64,000 bases of DNA from Paraburkholderia aspalathi (GTDB lineage: Bacteria; Pseudomonadota; Gammaproteobacteria; Burkholderiales; Burkholderiaceae): NCBI RefSeq assembly GCF_900116445.1, contig NZ_FPBH01000011.1, positions 124,001 to 188,000 of the forward strand, given 5' to 3'. A program made the translations under genes and the position numbers. The notes under the pieces are model-generated. The model worked only from the letters and a program-made list of their open reading frames with translations, was not told the DNA's origin and searched no databases. This document shows, one piece after another, positions 34,965 to 44,629 of the stretch. Each line of letters begins with the position of its first letter. The first letter of the stretch is position 1.

Positions 34965-36392
34965 ATGAATCTCTACGAGAAGCTGGCCGATGACATCGAG
35001 AAGCTGATCCGGCAAGGCGTGTACGGGCATGGCGAACGCCTTCCATCGGTACGGCAGACCAGCCAGCAGCACCGGCTCAGCGTGACGACCGTCATCCGCG
35101 CCTATTTGCTGCTCGAAAGTCGTGGTTTGTTGACGGCAAGGCCTCAGTCGGGCTATTTCGTCAACTTCCGGGGCGACGGGGGCGAACGGAAAACACTCGA
35201 ACTCCGGCCATCGAAGCCAATTCCGATTTCGTCGCCGGTCGACGTGAGCCGGCTGGTGCTGTCCACCTTGCGCTCGATCGGTGTCGACGATGCCGTGCCG
35301 CTCGGTTCGCCCTACCCCGACCCAGGCCTCTTTCCCTTCGAAAGGATCAATCGCTACGCCTACGACGCGGGACGCGGCAAGACGCGCTGGGGCGTGACCG
35401 ACGCGCTGCCGCCCGGCAATGCGGCGCTTGTGCGGCAGATCGCGCGACGCTACCTCGAGAACGGCATGGCCGTCGATCCGAACGAGATCATCATCACGGT
35501 CGGCGCAACTGAGGCGATCAATCTGTGCCTGCAGGCGGTCGCGAAGCCCGGCGATGTGATCGCGGTCGAGTCACCGACGTTCTACGCGATGCTCCATGCA
35601 ATCGAACGGATGGGCATGAAAGCGATCGAGGTGTCGACGCATCCGGAGCACGGCATCGATATTGAAGCGCTCGCCGCGATCGTGGAGTCGCAGACCATCA
35701 CGGCCTGCATGGTCATGCCGAACTTCCAGAATCCGCTGGGTTTTCTGATGCCCGACGAACGCAAGCGCGAACTCGTGGAATTCCTGACGAAGCGGGACAT
35801 TCCGGTCATCGAGAACGGCGTCTACAACGAGCTTCACTATGACAGCACGCATCCCAGCACGTTGAAGTCCTTCGATACGAAGGGGCTGGTGCTGCACTGC
35901 GGCTCGTTCTCGAAGACCCTCACGGCAGCCTACCGGATTGGCTGGGCGCTGCCGGGCCGATATCGCGATCAGGTGGAAAAACTCAAGTTCCTGAATACGC
36001 TAACCTCGCCGTCGATTCCACAAATGGCGATTGCCGAATTCCTCGAACGCGATGGCTATGAGCATCATCTGCGAAGGGTGCGCAGAGCGTATGCGCAGCA
36101 GGCCAATCTGATGAAGGCGACCGTCTCGCGCTTCTTTCCTGAAGGCACCCGCATGTCCAACCCCGCGGGCGGATATGTGCTGTGGATCGAGCTGCCGCCC
36201 AAGGTCGATGCCATGCGGCTCTATAACCTCGCGCTCGAGCAAGGTATCACCATCGGACCGGGCTACATGTTCTCGGTCTCGGAGACGACCTATCGGAACT
36301 TCATCCGCCTCAATTACAGCAGTCCCTGGTCAAGCGAGATCGAACAGGCGGTGATTACTGTGGGCAAGCTCGTCGCGATGTGCGCCAGGTAA
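34965..36392 (+). CDS. MocR-type GntR/aminotransferase-like regulator
   Basis: 475 residues from ATG 34965 (AGGGA nine bases upstream). An N-terminal GntR winged helix (about 1-70, LPSVRQTSQQHRLSVTTVIRAY) is joined to a fold-type I aminotransferase domain. The PLP lysine lies in CGSFSKTLTAAYRIGW and the PNFQNPLGFLMP motif is present. MocR regulators sense PLP or amino-compound ligands and activate divergent or nearby genes. An alternative start at 34926 is possible. It converges with moaD. Its target is not evident. Confidence 0.92.
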   Translation: MNLYEKLADDIEKLIRQGVYGHGERLPSVRQTSQQHRLSVTTVIRAYLLLESRGLLTARPQSGYFVNFRGDGGERKTLELRPSKPIPISSPVDVSRLVLSTLRSIGVDDAVPLGSPYPDPGLFPFERINRYAYDAGRGKTRWGVTDALPPGNAALVRQIARRYLENGMAVDPNEIIITVGATEAINLCLQAVAKPGDVIAVESPTFYAMLHAIERMGMKAIEVSTHPEHGIDIEALAAIVESQTITACMVMPNFQNPLGFLMPDERKRELVEFLTKRDIPVIENGVYNELHYDSTHPSTLKSFDTKGLVLHCGSFSKTLTAAYRIGWALPGRYRDQVEKLKFLNTLTSPSIPQMAIAEFLERDGYEHHLRRVRRAYAQQANLMKATVSRFFPEGTRMSNPAGGYVLWIELPPKVDAMRLYNLALEQGITIGPGYMFSVSETTYRNFIRLNYSSPWSSEIEQAVITVGKLVAMCAR

Positions 36393-36423
36393 CGGCTCGA
36401 TTGGGATCTTGAAGGCAGGAGCC

Positions 36424-36681
36424 TCAGCCGCCCGTCACCGGAGGAAAGAACGCGATTTCGCTGTCCTCGCGTACGACAAAGGCGTCGGCGACCATCTCGT
36501 GATTGACGGCTGTGCGGAGCGGCCGGCCCACGCGCAGTGCCTCGGCCATCCGCTCGTCTCTCGACGCGAGCCTGACCCGCAAGGAGTCAACGGGGAGTTC
36601 GGGCGCGTCTATGTGCACAATCTCCTGCGAGATGCCGAGTTGTTCACGAACGCTAGCGAAATATCTGATGGTGAGTTTCAT
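36424..36681 (-). CDS. moaD: Molybdopterin synthase small subunit MoaD
   Basis: 85 residues with the ubiquitin-like start MKLTIRYFASVREQLG and the obligatory C-terminal Gly-Gly (FFPPVTGG), which carries the thiocarboxylate sulphur. It works with MoaE to convert cPMP to molybdopterin. ATG 36681 is the family start. An upstream extension is non-conserved. It is last in the moaA-moaE-moaD run. Confidence 0.94.
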   Translation of the reverse strand: MKLTIRYFASVREQLGISQEIVHIDAPELPVDSLRVRLASRDERMAEALRVGRPLRTAVNHEMVADAFVVREDSEIAFFPPVTGG

Positions 36682-36736
36682 TGATCTGTTCCTGTTGCCG
36701 GCGCGATGTGGGCGCACGTTTTGAGCGAATCGCGCA

Positions 36737-37288
36737 TCAACCCCACCGTAGCATCGCCTGTTCGTCGTGCGTCTTGGCTTCGACCCATGTGACTTCGCCG
36801 TCACGGCGGATTTCCTTCTTCCACAGCGGTGCATGGGCCTTCAGGAAGTCCATCAGGAATTCACACGCGTCGAATGCTGCCCTGCGATGCGGCGCGGCCA
36901 CCACGACGAGCACCACCGCCTCGCCAAGCGCGACGCGGCCCACCCGATGCACGATCTTCACCGCCTCCAGGTGCCATCGTGCGATGGCCTCCTCGACGAT
37001 GCTGCTGAACGACTGCTCCGTCATCCCCGGATAGTGCTCGAGCTCGAGTGCGACTACGTCGTCGAAATCGCCGCAATGACGCACCACGCCGAGGAAGTTC
37101 ACGATGGCGCCCACGTTGGGATTGCGCGTGACCGGCATGATCTCCGACTGGATGTCGATCGGCTGAAGCTGGACCCGCACTTCGAAGCCCGACGCGATGG
37201 TGGCCTGAACAAGCGCAGGATCGCTTGCACGCTTGCCGGCATGCGCCGCGTCTGGCTGTATGCGATAGCTGGGCGACGGTGTGGTCAT
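36737..37288 (-). CDS. moaE: Molybdopterin synthase catalytic subunit MoaE
   Basis: 183 residues. The core FLGVVRHCGDFDDVVALELE, EHYPGMTEQ, the HRVGRVALGEAVV strand and AHAPLWKKE with its catalytic Lys are conserved. The N-terminus is about 30-40 residues longer than usual and shows no known domain, so an internal start is possible, though GGAG lies seven bases before ATG 37288. It partners MoaD, 55 bp downstream. Confidence 0.93.
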   Translation of the reverse strand: MTTPSPSYRIQPDAAHAGKRASDPALVQATIASGFEVRVQLQPIDIQSEIMPVTRNPNVGAIVNFLGVVRHCGDFDDVVALELEHYPGMTEQSFSSIVEEAIARWHLEAVKIVHRVGRVALGEAVVLVVVAAPHRRAAFDACEFLMDFLKAHAPLWKKEIRRDGEVTWVEAKTHDEQAMLRWG

Positions 37289-37333
37289 GGCAGAACTCCG
37301 GTCTGTGTCTGCTTCGCAAGGACTCGCCAGGCG

Positions 37334-38437
37334 TCAACCGCCGACCAGCGACATACGGACGGTGGGATAGGCTTTCCCCGATCCTGGCCGACGCGGCGTC
37401 GAGCGAAGCTCAGAGTAGCGATCGTCGCGCTGGATCCACCGGCCGCGGACAACCCCAGCCAGTTCCTCGACTGAAGCGGCCTCCGTGAGCCAGGCCTTAA
37501 GGTCCGTGCCATGTGTGGCGAAAAGACATGAGTAAAGTTGACCGTCGGCCGATACGCGAGCGCGCGAACACGACCCGCAGAACGGTTGCGATACGCTCGC
37601 GATGAAGCCGACTTCGCCTGTGCCGTCGGCATGGCGATAGTTGACGGCGGTGCCCGTCTGTTCACGAACCACGACAGGAACGAGAGGAAACGCCGATTCA
37701 ACGATGGCGCGCGTTTCGCGAGCCGTGATCACCTTCGTGTTCGACCAGCCGCCCGCACCGCCAACGTCCATAAATTCGATGAAGCGCACAGCCACGCCCG
37801 TTCCCTTGAACTGCCGCACGAGCGGGAGGATCTGGCTATCGTTGACGCCTCGCTCGATCACGGCGTTGACCTTGACCGGGTCGAGTCCCACCGCGCGCGC
37901 GGCCTCGATCCCGTCCAGGATCCGCGACACAGGCATGTCCACGTCACTCATCCGGCGGAATATGGCATCGTCCACCGCATCGAGGCTCACCGTCACGCGA
38001 CCGAGGCCGGCGTCACGCAACGAACGCGCCTTTGCGGCAAGCAGGGAGCCGTTTGTCGTCAGCGCGAGCTCCAGCGGTTTGCCGCTGGGTGTGGTCAGTT
38101 TCGCGAGTTGCTCGATCAGGGATTCGAGTCCACGCCGCAGGATCGGTTCGCCGCCCGTGATGCGGATTTTCTCCACCCCGAGCAGTGCGAACGCTTTCGC
38201 GAGCTTGACCATCTGTTCAAACGACAGACGTTCCGAAGACGGCAGGAACCGGTAGTCTGCGCCGAAGGTCTCCCGCGGCATGCAGTACGTACAGCGGAAA
38301 TTGCATTGATCGATAACGGACAGGCGTAAATCCCGCAGTGGACGATCAAGCGTATCGAGCGTAGTCGTGACGGCACCGGCGGATATGCCATGGGGAGATG
38401 CAGTGTCGGCGAATATGGGCTGGTGGACGATGTTCAC
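37334..38437 (-). CDS. moaA: GTP 3',8-cyclase MoaA
   Basis: 367 residues. A radical-SAM cluster motif, CNFRCTYC, lies near residue 45. The second 4Fe-4S cluster ligands are in FCGSCSRARVSADGQLYSC, and the C-terminal Gly-Gly is in VRMSLVGG. It makes the cyclic intermediate for cPMP in molybdenum-cofactor synthesis. The start is GTG with a weak ribosome site. moaC and moaB/mog are not in the window and must be elsewhere. A 189-bp gap separates it from the bestrophin-like gene. Confidence 0.95.
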   Translation of the reverse strand: MNIVHQPIFADTASPHGISAGAVTTTLDTLDRPLRDLRLSVIDQCNFRCTYCMPRETFGADYRFLPSSERLSFEQMVKLAKAFALLGVEKIRITGGEPILRRGLESLIEQLAKLTTPSGKPLELALTTNGSLLAAKARSLRDAGLGRVTVSLDAVDDAIFRRMSDVDMPVSRILDGIEAARAVGLDPVKVNAVIERGVNDSQILPLVRQFKGTGVAVRFIEFMDVGGAGGWSNTKVITARETRAIVESAFPLVPVVVREQTGTAVNYRHADGTGEVGFIASVSQPFCGSCSRARVSADGQLYSCLFATHGTDLKAWLTEAASVEELAGVVRGRWIQRDDRYSELRSTPRRPGSGKAYPTVRMSLVGG

Positions 38438-38626
38438 GATCTATCCGAAGGTGGGCGGCGGCATGTGGCGTTGGCGGCAGTCGATCTGTCTGACCGGGAC
38501 GACCGCCGGTTCGCCAATGTCCTGTTGGCAGGATAGTGCGTCGGGCTCGCCCTCGGGACGCACAGTCTGTGCCGAATTTCAGGAGTACAGTTCGCGCGCC
38601 GTATCGGGTGCGACGAAGAACGCCCC

Positions 38627-39538
38627 CTAAGTCAACTGATACGCGCGCACCGGTACGACCTCCTCAGGAAGTTCGCAGCCGCAAAGCTCGAGAATCGAAC
38701 GCTCGATGTTGCGCGTCATAGCATCAAGCGCCAGCGCATTCGGCGCGACGGTAAAAGGCTCGGCGACTTCGCTAGCAATCGCTTCGAGCGCAATGAGCGT
38801 ATAGGAAATGAAAACACAAAGAAGCGGCGTGAAGAACTCCGTCGAATCGACCAGACCGAACGGCAACAAAACGCAATAGGCGTAGACAGTGCGGTGCAGC
38901 AGCACACTGTAGGCAAATGGAATCGGCGTCGATGCGATCCGTTCACACCCTCCCACCGTCTTTCCCAATTCGTTGATCTGCGCGTCCAGCATCCAGAGCT
39001 GGGTATCCGACATCAAGGCCCGAACTTGCAGATCGGCAAAGTCGCGACGAAGCTCATTGAGCAGCGCGGTCGGTTTGTAGCAGGTGTGCTGCAATGCCTC
39101 GGTGCGCGTACGTCCGAGAAAGCGAACGAGATCGGAAGTCGGGTCGGTCCCACGCAGTTGATGCTTCAACGCGTACACACTCGCAATCAGCGTATGAGCC
39201 ATTTGAACGTGGTGATCGCTCCGCGGCACGTAACACAGCATCTGCGAAGTCAGCGCCCGCGCCGAGATCAGGATGCTGCCCCAAAGATGGCGCGCCTCAT
39301 TGAAGCGCTCGTAACTCGCGTTATTGCGGAACGCCAGGAAGATCGCAAGCGCCAGGCCGAATAATGTGAACGGAGCCGTATTAAGTGGGATCTTCTCGCC
39401 GAAAATGCGCCCTTGCGTCACGACAGCAAGACTGCTGACCGCGGCCATAAAAACCAACTGCGGAATAATCGACTGCAACACGGAACCGTTCCAGACAAAC
39501 AGCAGCCGGAACCAGTTCTGCCCTGGCCTCACAATCAT
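38627..39538 (-). CDS. Bestrophin-like (UPF0187/YneE) anion channel
   Basis: 303 residues with the bacterial bestrophin start MIVRPGQNWFRLLFVWNGSV, four predicted membrane segments and conserved FLAFRNNASYERFNEARHLW, which lines the pore in the family. Bestrophins form pentameric chloride or anion channels. The gene begins 36 bp after cydB on the same strand, so it belongs to the oxidase transcript. GAAGAG precedes the ATG. Confidence 0.9.
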   Translation of the reverse strand: MIVRPGQNWFRLLFVWNGSVLQSIIPQLVFMAAVSSLAVVTQGRIFGEKIPLNTAPFTLFGLALAIFLAFRNNASYERFNEARHLWGSILISARALTSQMLCYVPRSDHHVQMAHTLIASVYALKHQLRGTDPTSDLVRFLGRTRTEALQHTCYKPTALLNELRRDFADLQVRALMSDTQLWMLDAQINELGKTVGGCERIASTPIPFAYSVLLHRTVYAYCVLLPFGLVDSTEFFTPLLCVFISYTLIALEAIASEVAEPFTVAPNALALDAMTRNIERSILELCGCELPEEVVPVRAYQLT

Positions 39539-39574
39539 AATGTGCTCTTCTAATGGTCTGGCTGCGCCGTCACC

Positions 39575-40582
39575 TCAGTGGTAACCGGCATCCCCTTCGC
39601 GCACCTTGCCCCGGAACACGCGATACTGCATGACGTTGTAGACAAGGATGATCGGCAGCACGATCACCGTGCCGACCAGCGCAAACAACTGGCTCGAGTG
39701 GCTCGACGATGCTTCCCAGATCGTCAGCGACGGCGGAACGATGTTCGGCCAGATGCTGATGAGCAAACCGCTATAGCCGAGAAAGCACAGCGCGAGCGTG
39801 AGCAGGAACGGCGTCGCCTCGTGCTTCTGGCGAAGCGAACGGAAGACGCCCCACACACAGGCGACGACCAGAATCGGCACCGGCAGGAACCAGCCGAGAT
39901 TGCCGCTTCCGAACCAACGATGTGCAACCGCCGGCAAGCCGATTACCGTCCATAGACTCACGACGACCATCACCCCGAGCAGGATGCTCACAAGCGGCCG
40001 CATCACCTCACGCATCTTGTGCTGCAATTCGCCATCCGTCTTCAGGACAAGCCAGCCGCAACCGAGCGTCGCATACGTGGTGAGTACGCCGATTCCGCAG
40101 AACAGGCTGAACGGCGACAGCCAGTCGAACGCGCCGCCGGCAAAGCGGCCATCGACGATCTTGATGCCTTGCAGCAGCGACCCCAGCACGATGCCCTGGC
40201 AGAGCCCCGCGAGCGCGGAACCGCCAATGAAGGCGAGGTCCCACGCGTGTTGGGTCCTGACGGCCTTGGCGCGCAGTTCGAAGGCCGCCCCGCGGAAGAT
40301 CAGGCCGATCACCATCAGGATCAGCGGGAGATAGTTCGCCGGCAGCAGCGTCGAATAGACCACCGGGAACGCCCCGTAAAGCCCGGCGCCGCCGAGCACG
40401 AGGAATGTCTCGTTACCGTCCCAGACCGGCGCGATGGTATTGAGCATCACTTGCCGGTCGCCCTTCTCCTCGAAAAACGGAAACAGCAGGCCGATGCCCA
40501 AGTCGAAGCCGTCCAGCATCACGTAGATAAAAACGCCGAGTCCGATGATCGCGGCCCACACAACAGGAAGATCGATTTGCAT
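39575..40582 (-). CDS. cydB: Cytochrome bd-type ubiquinol oxidase subunit II
   Basis: 335 residues, eight to nine helices, with the family start AAIIGLGVFIYVMLDGFDLG and the APVWDGNETFLVLGGAGLY motif. It scaffolds subunit I in the inner membrane. It starts five bases downstream of the cydA stop. No CydX-like small gene follows: only 36 bp remain before the next gene. Confidence 0.96.
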   Translation of the reverse strand: MQIDLPVVWAAIIGLGVFIYVMLDGFDLGIGLLFPFFEEKGDRQVMLNTIAPVWDGNETFLVLGGAGLYGAFPVVYSTLLPANYLPLILMVIGLIFRGAAFELRAKAVRTQHAWDLAFIGGSALAGLCQGIVLGSLLQGIKIVDGRFAGGAFDWLSPFSLFCGIGVLTTYATLGCGWLVLKTDGELQHKMREVMRPLVSILLGVMVVVSLWTVIGLPAVAHRWFGSGNLGWFLPVPILVVACVWGVFRSLRQKHEATPFLLTLALCFLGYSGLLISIWPNIVPPSLTIWEASSSHSSQLFALVGTVIVLPIILVYNVMQYRVFRGKVREGDAGYH

Positions 40583-40586
40583 GGCG

Positions 40587-41975
40587 TCACTCCCCTTCCA
40601 GTGCGTCCAACGGACGATTACGCAGGACCGGATGCCGACGGGAATCGCGGCGCTCGACGTGCTCTTCAGGTCCGCGCTTCATCATCTTCATCATGTAGTA
40701 GAAGCCCATGCCGAACACGAGGAAATACACCAGCACAAAAATCAGCAAGGAAACGCCGACCTGCTGGGAACTGACCGGCGAGACAGAGTCCGCAGTGCGC
40801 AGGACACCGTAGACCGTCCACGGTTGACGGCCGACCTCGGTCGTTACCCACCCCGCCAATAGCGCCACGATTCCAGAAGGTCCCATGCACAGAACGAAAC
40901 CTTGATACCAGCGCGTCTCATACAGACGACCACGCACTCTCAGCAGTAAGCCAAGCAGTGCCGTCAACAACATCAACATGCCGAGACCCGCCATGATCCG
41001 GAAAGTCCAGAACACGATCGGCGAATACGGACGGTCCTCGGGCGGAAACTCTTTCAGGCCGCGAATCTCGCCATCCCAACTGTGAGTCAGAATCAGGCTG
41101 CCCAGATGCGGTATCTGGATCGTGTATCGCGTCACTTCCGCATCCATATCGGGCAGGCCGACCAGATTGAGCGCGGTGCCCCCGTGCTCGGTTTCCCACA
41201 GGCCTTCAATCGCCGCGATCTTGGCCGGCTGATATTTGCGCGTGTTGAGTCCGTGCGCATCGCCGACGAAAATCTGTATTGGCGTCAGGAAAAGCAGAAT
41301 CCACAGCGCCATCGAAAAACTACGCGTGACGGGTTTGTCGCGCCGACCCTGCAACAGATGCCACGCACCGCACGCGGCAACAATGAAGCCCGCGACGATG
41401 AACGCGGCAATCGTCATATGCGCGAGGCGATACGGAAACGAAGGATTGAAAATCACCTTCATCCAGTCGACCGGTACGATCCGGCCATTCTCGACAGCGA
41501 ATCCTTGCGGCGTCTGCATGAAGCTGTTCGACGCGAGAATCCAGAACGTGGAAATGAGTGTGCCCACCGCAACCATTAGCGTGGCGAAGAAGTGCGCGCG
41601 TGGACTGACGCGTTGCCAGCCAAACAGCATGACGCCGAGAAAGCCGGCCTCGAGAAAGAATGCGGTCAGCACTTCGTAAGTCAGAAGCGGCCCCGTGACG
41701 TTGCCGGCCACGCTGGAAAAGCCACTCCAGTTGGTGCCGAACTCGTAAGCCATCACCACGCCCGAGACCACCCCCATGCCGAAGCCCACCGCGAAGATCT
41801 TCGACCAGAACTGGAACATCTCCTTATAGGCAACGTCGCCGGTGAGCAGCCAGCGCCATTCCAGCACCGCGAGGAAACTCGCCATGCCGATACTGATCGC
41901 GGGAAAAATAATGTGAAATGAAACCGTAAACGCAAACTGCAACCTGGCAAGGTGGAATGCATCGAAGATTTCCAT
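40587..41975 (-). CDS. cydA: Cytochrome bd-type ubiquinol oxidase subunit I
   Basis: 462 residues. The N-terminal heme b595 His lies in ARLQFAFTVSFHIIFP. The GRQPW motif (EVGRQPWTVYG) and the NSFMQTPQGF stretch are present. The quinol loop is short, as in cyanide-insensitive (CIO-type) oxidases. It oxidises quinol and reduces oxygen with high affinity without proton pumping. A perfect ATTGATCAAT lies directly before the ATG. Confidence 0.96.
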   Translation of the reverse strand: MEIFDAFHLARLQFAFTVSFHIIFPAISIGMASFLAVLEWRWLLTGDVAYKEMFQFWSKIFAVGFGMGVVSGVVMAYEFGTNWSGFSSVAGNVTGPLLTYEVLTAFFLEAGFLGVMLFGWQRVSPRAHFFATLMVAVGTLISTFWILASNSFMQTPQGFAVENGRIVPVDWMKVIFNPSFPYRLAHMTIAAFIVAGFIVAACGAWHLLQGRRDKPVTRSFSMALWILLFLTPIQIFVGDAHGLNTRKYQPAKIAAIEGLWETEHGGTALNLVGLPDMDAEVTRYTIQIPHLGSLILTHSWDGEIRGLKEFPPEDRPYSPIVFWTFRIMAGLGMLMLLTALLGLLLRVRGRLYETRWYQGFVLCMGPSGIVALLAGWVTTEVGRQPWTVYGVLRTADSVSPVSSQQVGVSLLIFVLVYFLVFGMGFYYMMKMMKRGPEEHVERRDSRRHPVLRNRPLDALEGE

Positions 41976-42095
41976 AATTGATCAATGGCTCCAGGTGACA
42001 ACCGCATTTGCGTAAAACGGCGTTCACGCCCGTTATCCTGCAGGCCGGTCAACTGGACGCGCACGTCCGGTTGATCGACCCGTCATCGCTCAAAG

Positions 42096-44378
42096 TCAGG
42101 CTTGTGCCGAGCGCACAACATGAACCGGAACAGACTTGTACGAAGGCGTGCCGCTCTCCTTATCGATAAAGTCGAGCGGCACCAGCACGTTCGCTTCAGG
42201 ATAGTATGCCGCCACTGAACCCGGTGCGATGTTGTAAGCAATTACCGTTATTTTCTTCAAGCTTCGCTGCCTGCCCGCTGAAATCGTTTCAATGTCGACC
42301 AGATCGCCATGCTCGAGTCCACGTGCGGCAAGATCGTCTTCGTTCATAAACAGCACGTCACGGCGACCGAACACGCCCCGGTAACGATCGTCCATGGCAT
42401 AGATGGTGGTGTTGTACTGGTCGTGGCTGCGGATTGTGATGAGTCGCAGCACATTTTCAGCGCCGAAAACGTCTGCATCTTCCTTCACCCCGCCGTACAC
42501 CGAGAACATCGCCTTGCCTGACGGCGTGGGCCACACGCGTTCGGTCGGGGGAAGCGGCATACGGAATCCGCCCGGCACTCTGATTCGTGCGTTGAATGCC
42601 TCGAATCCCGGCACAGTTTGCTCGATCAGGTCCCGAATCTTGTCGTAGTCGGCAACCAGTTCCGACCATGCCACCTTGCTATTCGGTAACGCAGCTCTCG
42701 CAATACCGGCGACGATCGCAGGCTCAGATAGCAAGTGTTCGGAAGCAGGCTTCAGCTTGCCCGAAGAAGCGTGGACCATCGACATCGAATCCTCGACCGT
42801 AATGGATTGCCGGCCGGTCGCCTGGATATCCAGTTCCGTGCGCCCCACAACTGGCAGCACGTACGTTTCTTTTGCCACCAGCAGGTGCGAACGATTGAGC
42901 TTGGTACCGAGATGGACGCTCAGATCGAGCTTGCCCATGGCCGGAAAGCACTGCTCGGAATCAGGTAACGCAACAGCGAAGTTTCCACCGAGACAAATCA
43001 GCGCCTTGGCCGTACCGTCGATCATCGCCTGCATCGCCTGGACGGCGTCGTGTCCGTGCGCGGCGGGCGGCTTGAAGCCGAATACATCTTCGATTTGCTT
43101 GAGGAAGGTGGCGGACGGTTTTTCGGTGATACCGACCGTGCGGTTCCCCTGCACGTTGGAATGCCCGCGCAAAGGACAGATGCCTGCGCCGGGTTTGCCG
43201 ATGTTCCCGCGCAATAGCAACAGATCCGCAATCAGACGGACATTGGCGGTACCTTTGTTATGCTGGGTAACGCCCATACCATACGTGACAATCGTCGCAT
43301 TCGATTTTGCATAGGCAATCGCAACCTCGTCGATATCCTCGCGCGTGAGTCCACTGGCCTTTTCGATATCGTCCCATGACGTCGCTTCCAGATCGGCGGC
43401 AAACGCATCGAACCCTTGGGTATGCGTGGCAATGAACTCGTGGTCCAGAACGGTGTTGCCCTGTTCCGCGTCCATCTGCAGGAGCGCCTTCATGATGCCC
43501 TTGAGGGCGGCGGCGTCTCCACCGGCGTCGAGCTGAAAATAGGTCGACGCGATTCGGGTCGACGCGAAGGTCGCCATTTCGAAAACGCTCTGCGGATCGG
43601 CGAAACGCTCCAGCGCGCGCTCGCGCAGCGGATTGAACACGATGATCGGCACGTTGCGCCGCGAGCATTCGTGGAGTGTCCCCATCATGCGGGGGTGATT
43701 CGTGCCCGGGTTGTGGCCGATGGAGAGGATGAGTTCGGTCTTGTCGAAATCATCCAGCGATACCGTGCCTTTACCGATTCCGATCGACTGGGGCAAGCCA
43801 ACGCTGGTCGGCTCGTGGCACATGTTCGAGCAATCCGGGAAATTGTTGGTGCCATATTCCCGCGCAAGCAACTGAAAGAGGTAGGCGGCCTCGTTCGACG
43901 CTCTGCCTGAGGTATAAAACTCGGCCTCGTCGGGCGAGGACAAGCCGCGCAGCACTTCACCAATGCGAGCAAATGCGTCCTCCCATTCGACCGCCCGGAA
44001 TTTGTCCGTGGCACGGTCGTAGACGAGCGGGTGCGTCAGGCGGCCGAGATCCTCCAGTTCGTAATCCGTCCGTTGCAGCAGCGACGACACCGTGTTGTTC
44101 TCGAAGAACTCCGGTGTGACCCGCTTGGTCGTCGCTTCCCATGTGACCGCCTTGGCGCCGTTCTCGCAGAACTGGAACGTGGATTTGTGCTCCTTGTCAG
44201 GCCACGCGCAACCCGGACAATCGAAGCCATCAGGCTGATTGGTCCGCATCAACGTGATCGGCGCCTCGATGCTTTCCATTTGTGTTCGGACGGCCTGAGC
44301 TGTCGCCCGGAGCGCTCCCCAGCCCCCAGCGGGTCCGTCATACGGTCGGATTCCAGGCACTTCGCGTCGTGTGGTCAT
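42096..44378 (-). CDS. FdhF/YdeP family molybdopterin oxidoreductase
   Basis: 760 residues from ATG 44378 (GGAG six bases upstream; an ATG four codons earlier is possible). It has the YdeP-type N-terminal motif FDCPGCAWPDKEH, then FCENGAKAVTWE, the bis-MGD binding segments (SIGHNPGTNHPRMMG, NKGTANVRLIADLLLLRGN) and a C-terminal aspartate-decarboxylase-like barrel. YdeP supports acid resistance in E. coli; the reaction is not established. Adjacent cydAB and moaA/E/D supply an electron sink and cofactor steps. Confidence 0.93.
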   Translation of the reverse strand: MTTRREVPGIRPYDGPAGGWGALRATAQAVRTQMESIEAPITLMRTNQPDGFDCPGCAWPDKEHKSTFQFCENGAKAVTWEATTKRVTPEFFENNTVSSLLQRTDYELEDLGRLTHPLVYDRATDKFRAVEWEDAFARIGEVLRGLSSPDEAEFYTSGRASNEAAYLFQLLAREYGTNNFPDCSNMCHEPTSVGLPQSIGIGKGTVSLDDFDKTELILSIGHNPGTNHPRMMGTLHECSRRNVPIIVFNPLRERALERFADPQSVFEMATFASTRIASTYFQLDAGGDAAALKGIMKALLQMDAEQGNTVLDHEFIATHTQGFDAFAADLEATSWDDIEKASGLTREDIDEVAIAYAKSNATIVTYGMGVTQHNKGTANVRLIADLLLLRGNIGKPGAGICPLRGHSNVQGNRTVGITEKPSATFLKQIEDVFGFKPPAAHGHDAVQAMQAMIDGTAKALICLGGNFAVALPDSEQCFPAMGKLDLSVHLGTKLNRSHLLVAKETYVLPVVGRTELDIQATGRQSITVEDSMSMVHASSGKLKPASEHLLSEPAIVAGIARAALPNSKVAWSELVADYDKIRDLIEQTVPGFEAFNARIRVPGGFRMPLPPTERVWPTPSGKAMFSVYGGVKEDADVFGAENVLRLITIRSHDQYNTTIYAMDDRYRGVFGRRDVLFMNEDDLAARGLEHGDLVDIETISAGRQRSLKKITVIAYNIAPGSVAAYYPEANVLVPLDFIDKESGTPSYKSVPVHVVRSAQA

Positions 44379-44629
44379 CTGAAACTCCATGGCCTTTATT
44401 AGGATGCCTGATGGCTATCCGGATTGAGGTTACGCCGCATCACGGCATAAAGCGTGGATACGAGATCAGTCTAATCAGGTTGATGCATTGTGAAAGGTAC
44501 AGATCGATCCGTGGCGGGCGTGCACAGTACACACAGCACAAGCACTGTCACACCACCCGGATCGCCCAGGCTGGGACCCCGTACACCGTCGGCAATGACG
44601 TAGCGGTGGCTCCCAGCTGGTTATGCACC

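Noticed and set aside
39539..39574. A cydX gene after cydB
   Set aside because: Only 36 bases separate cydB from the bestrophin-like gene, too few for a CydX-type protein.
41976..41990. ATTGATCAAT before cydA as an FNR site
   Set aside because: The four-base spacer between the half-sites is missing and the element abuts the start codon.
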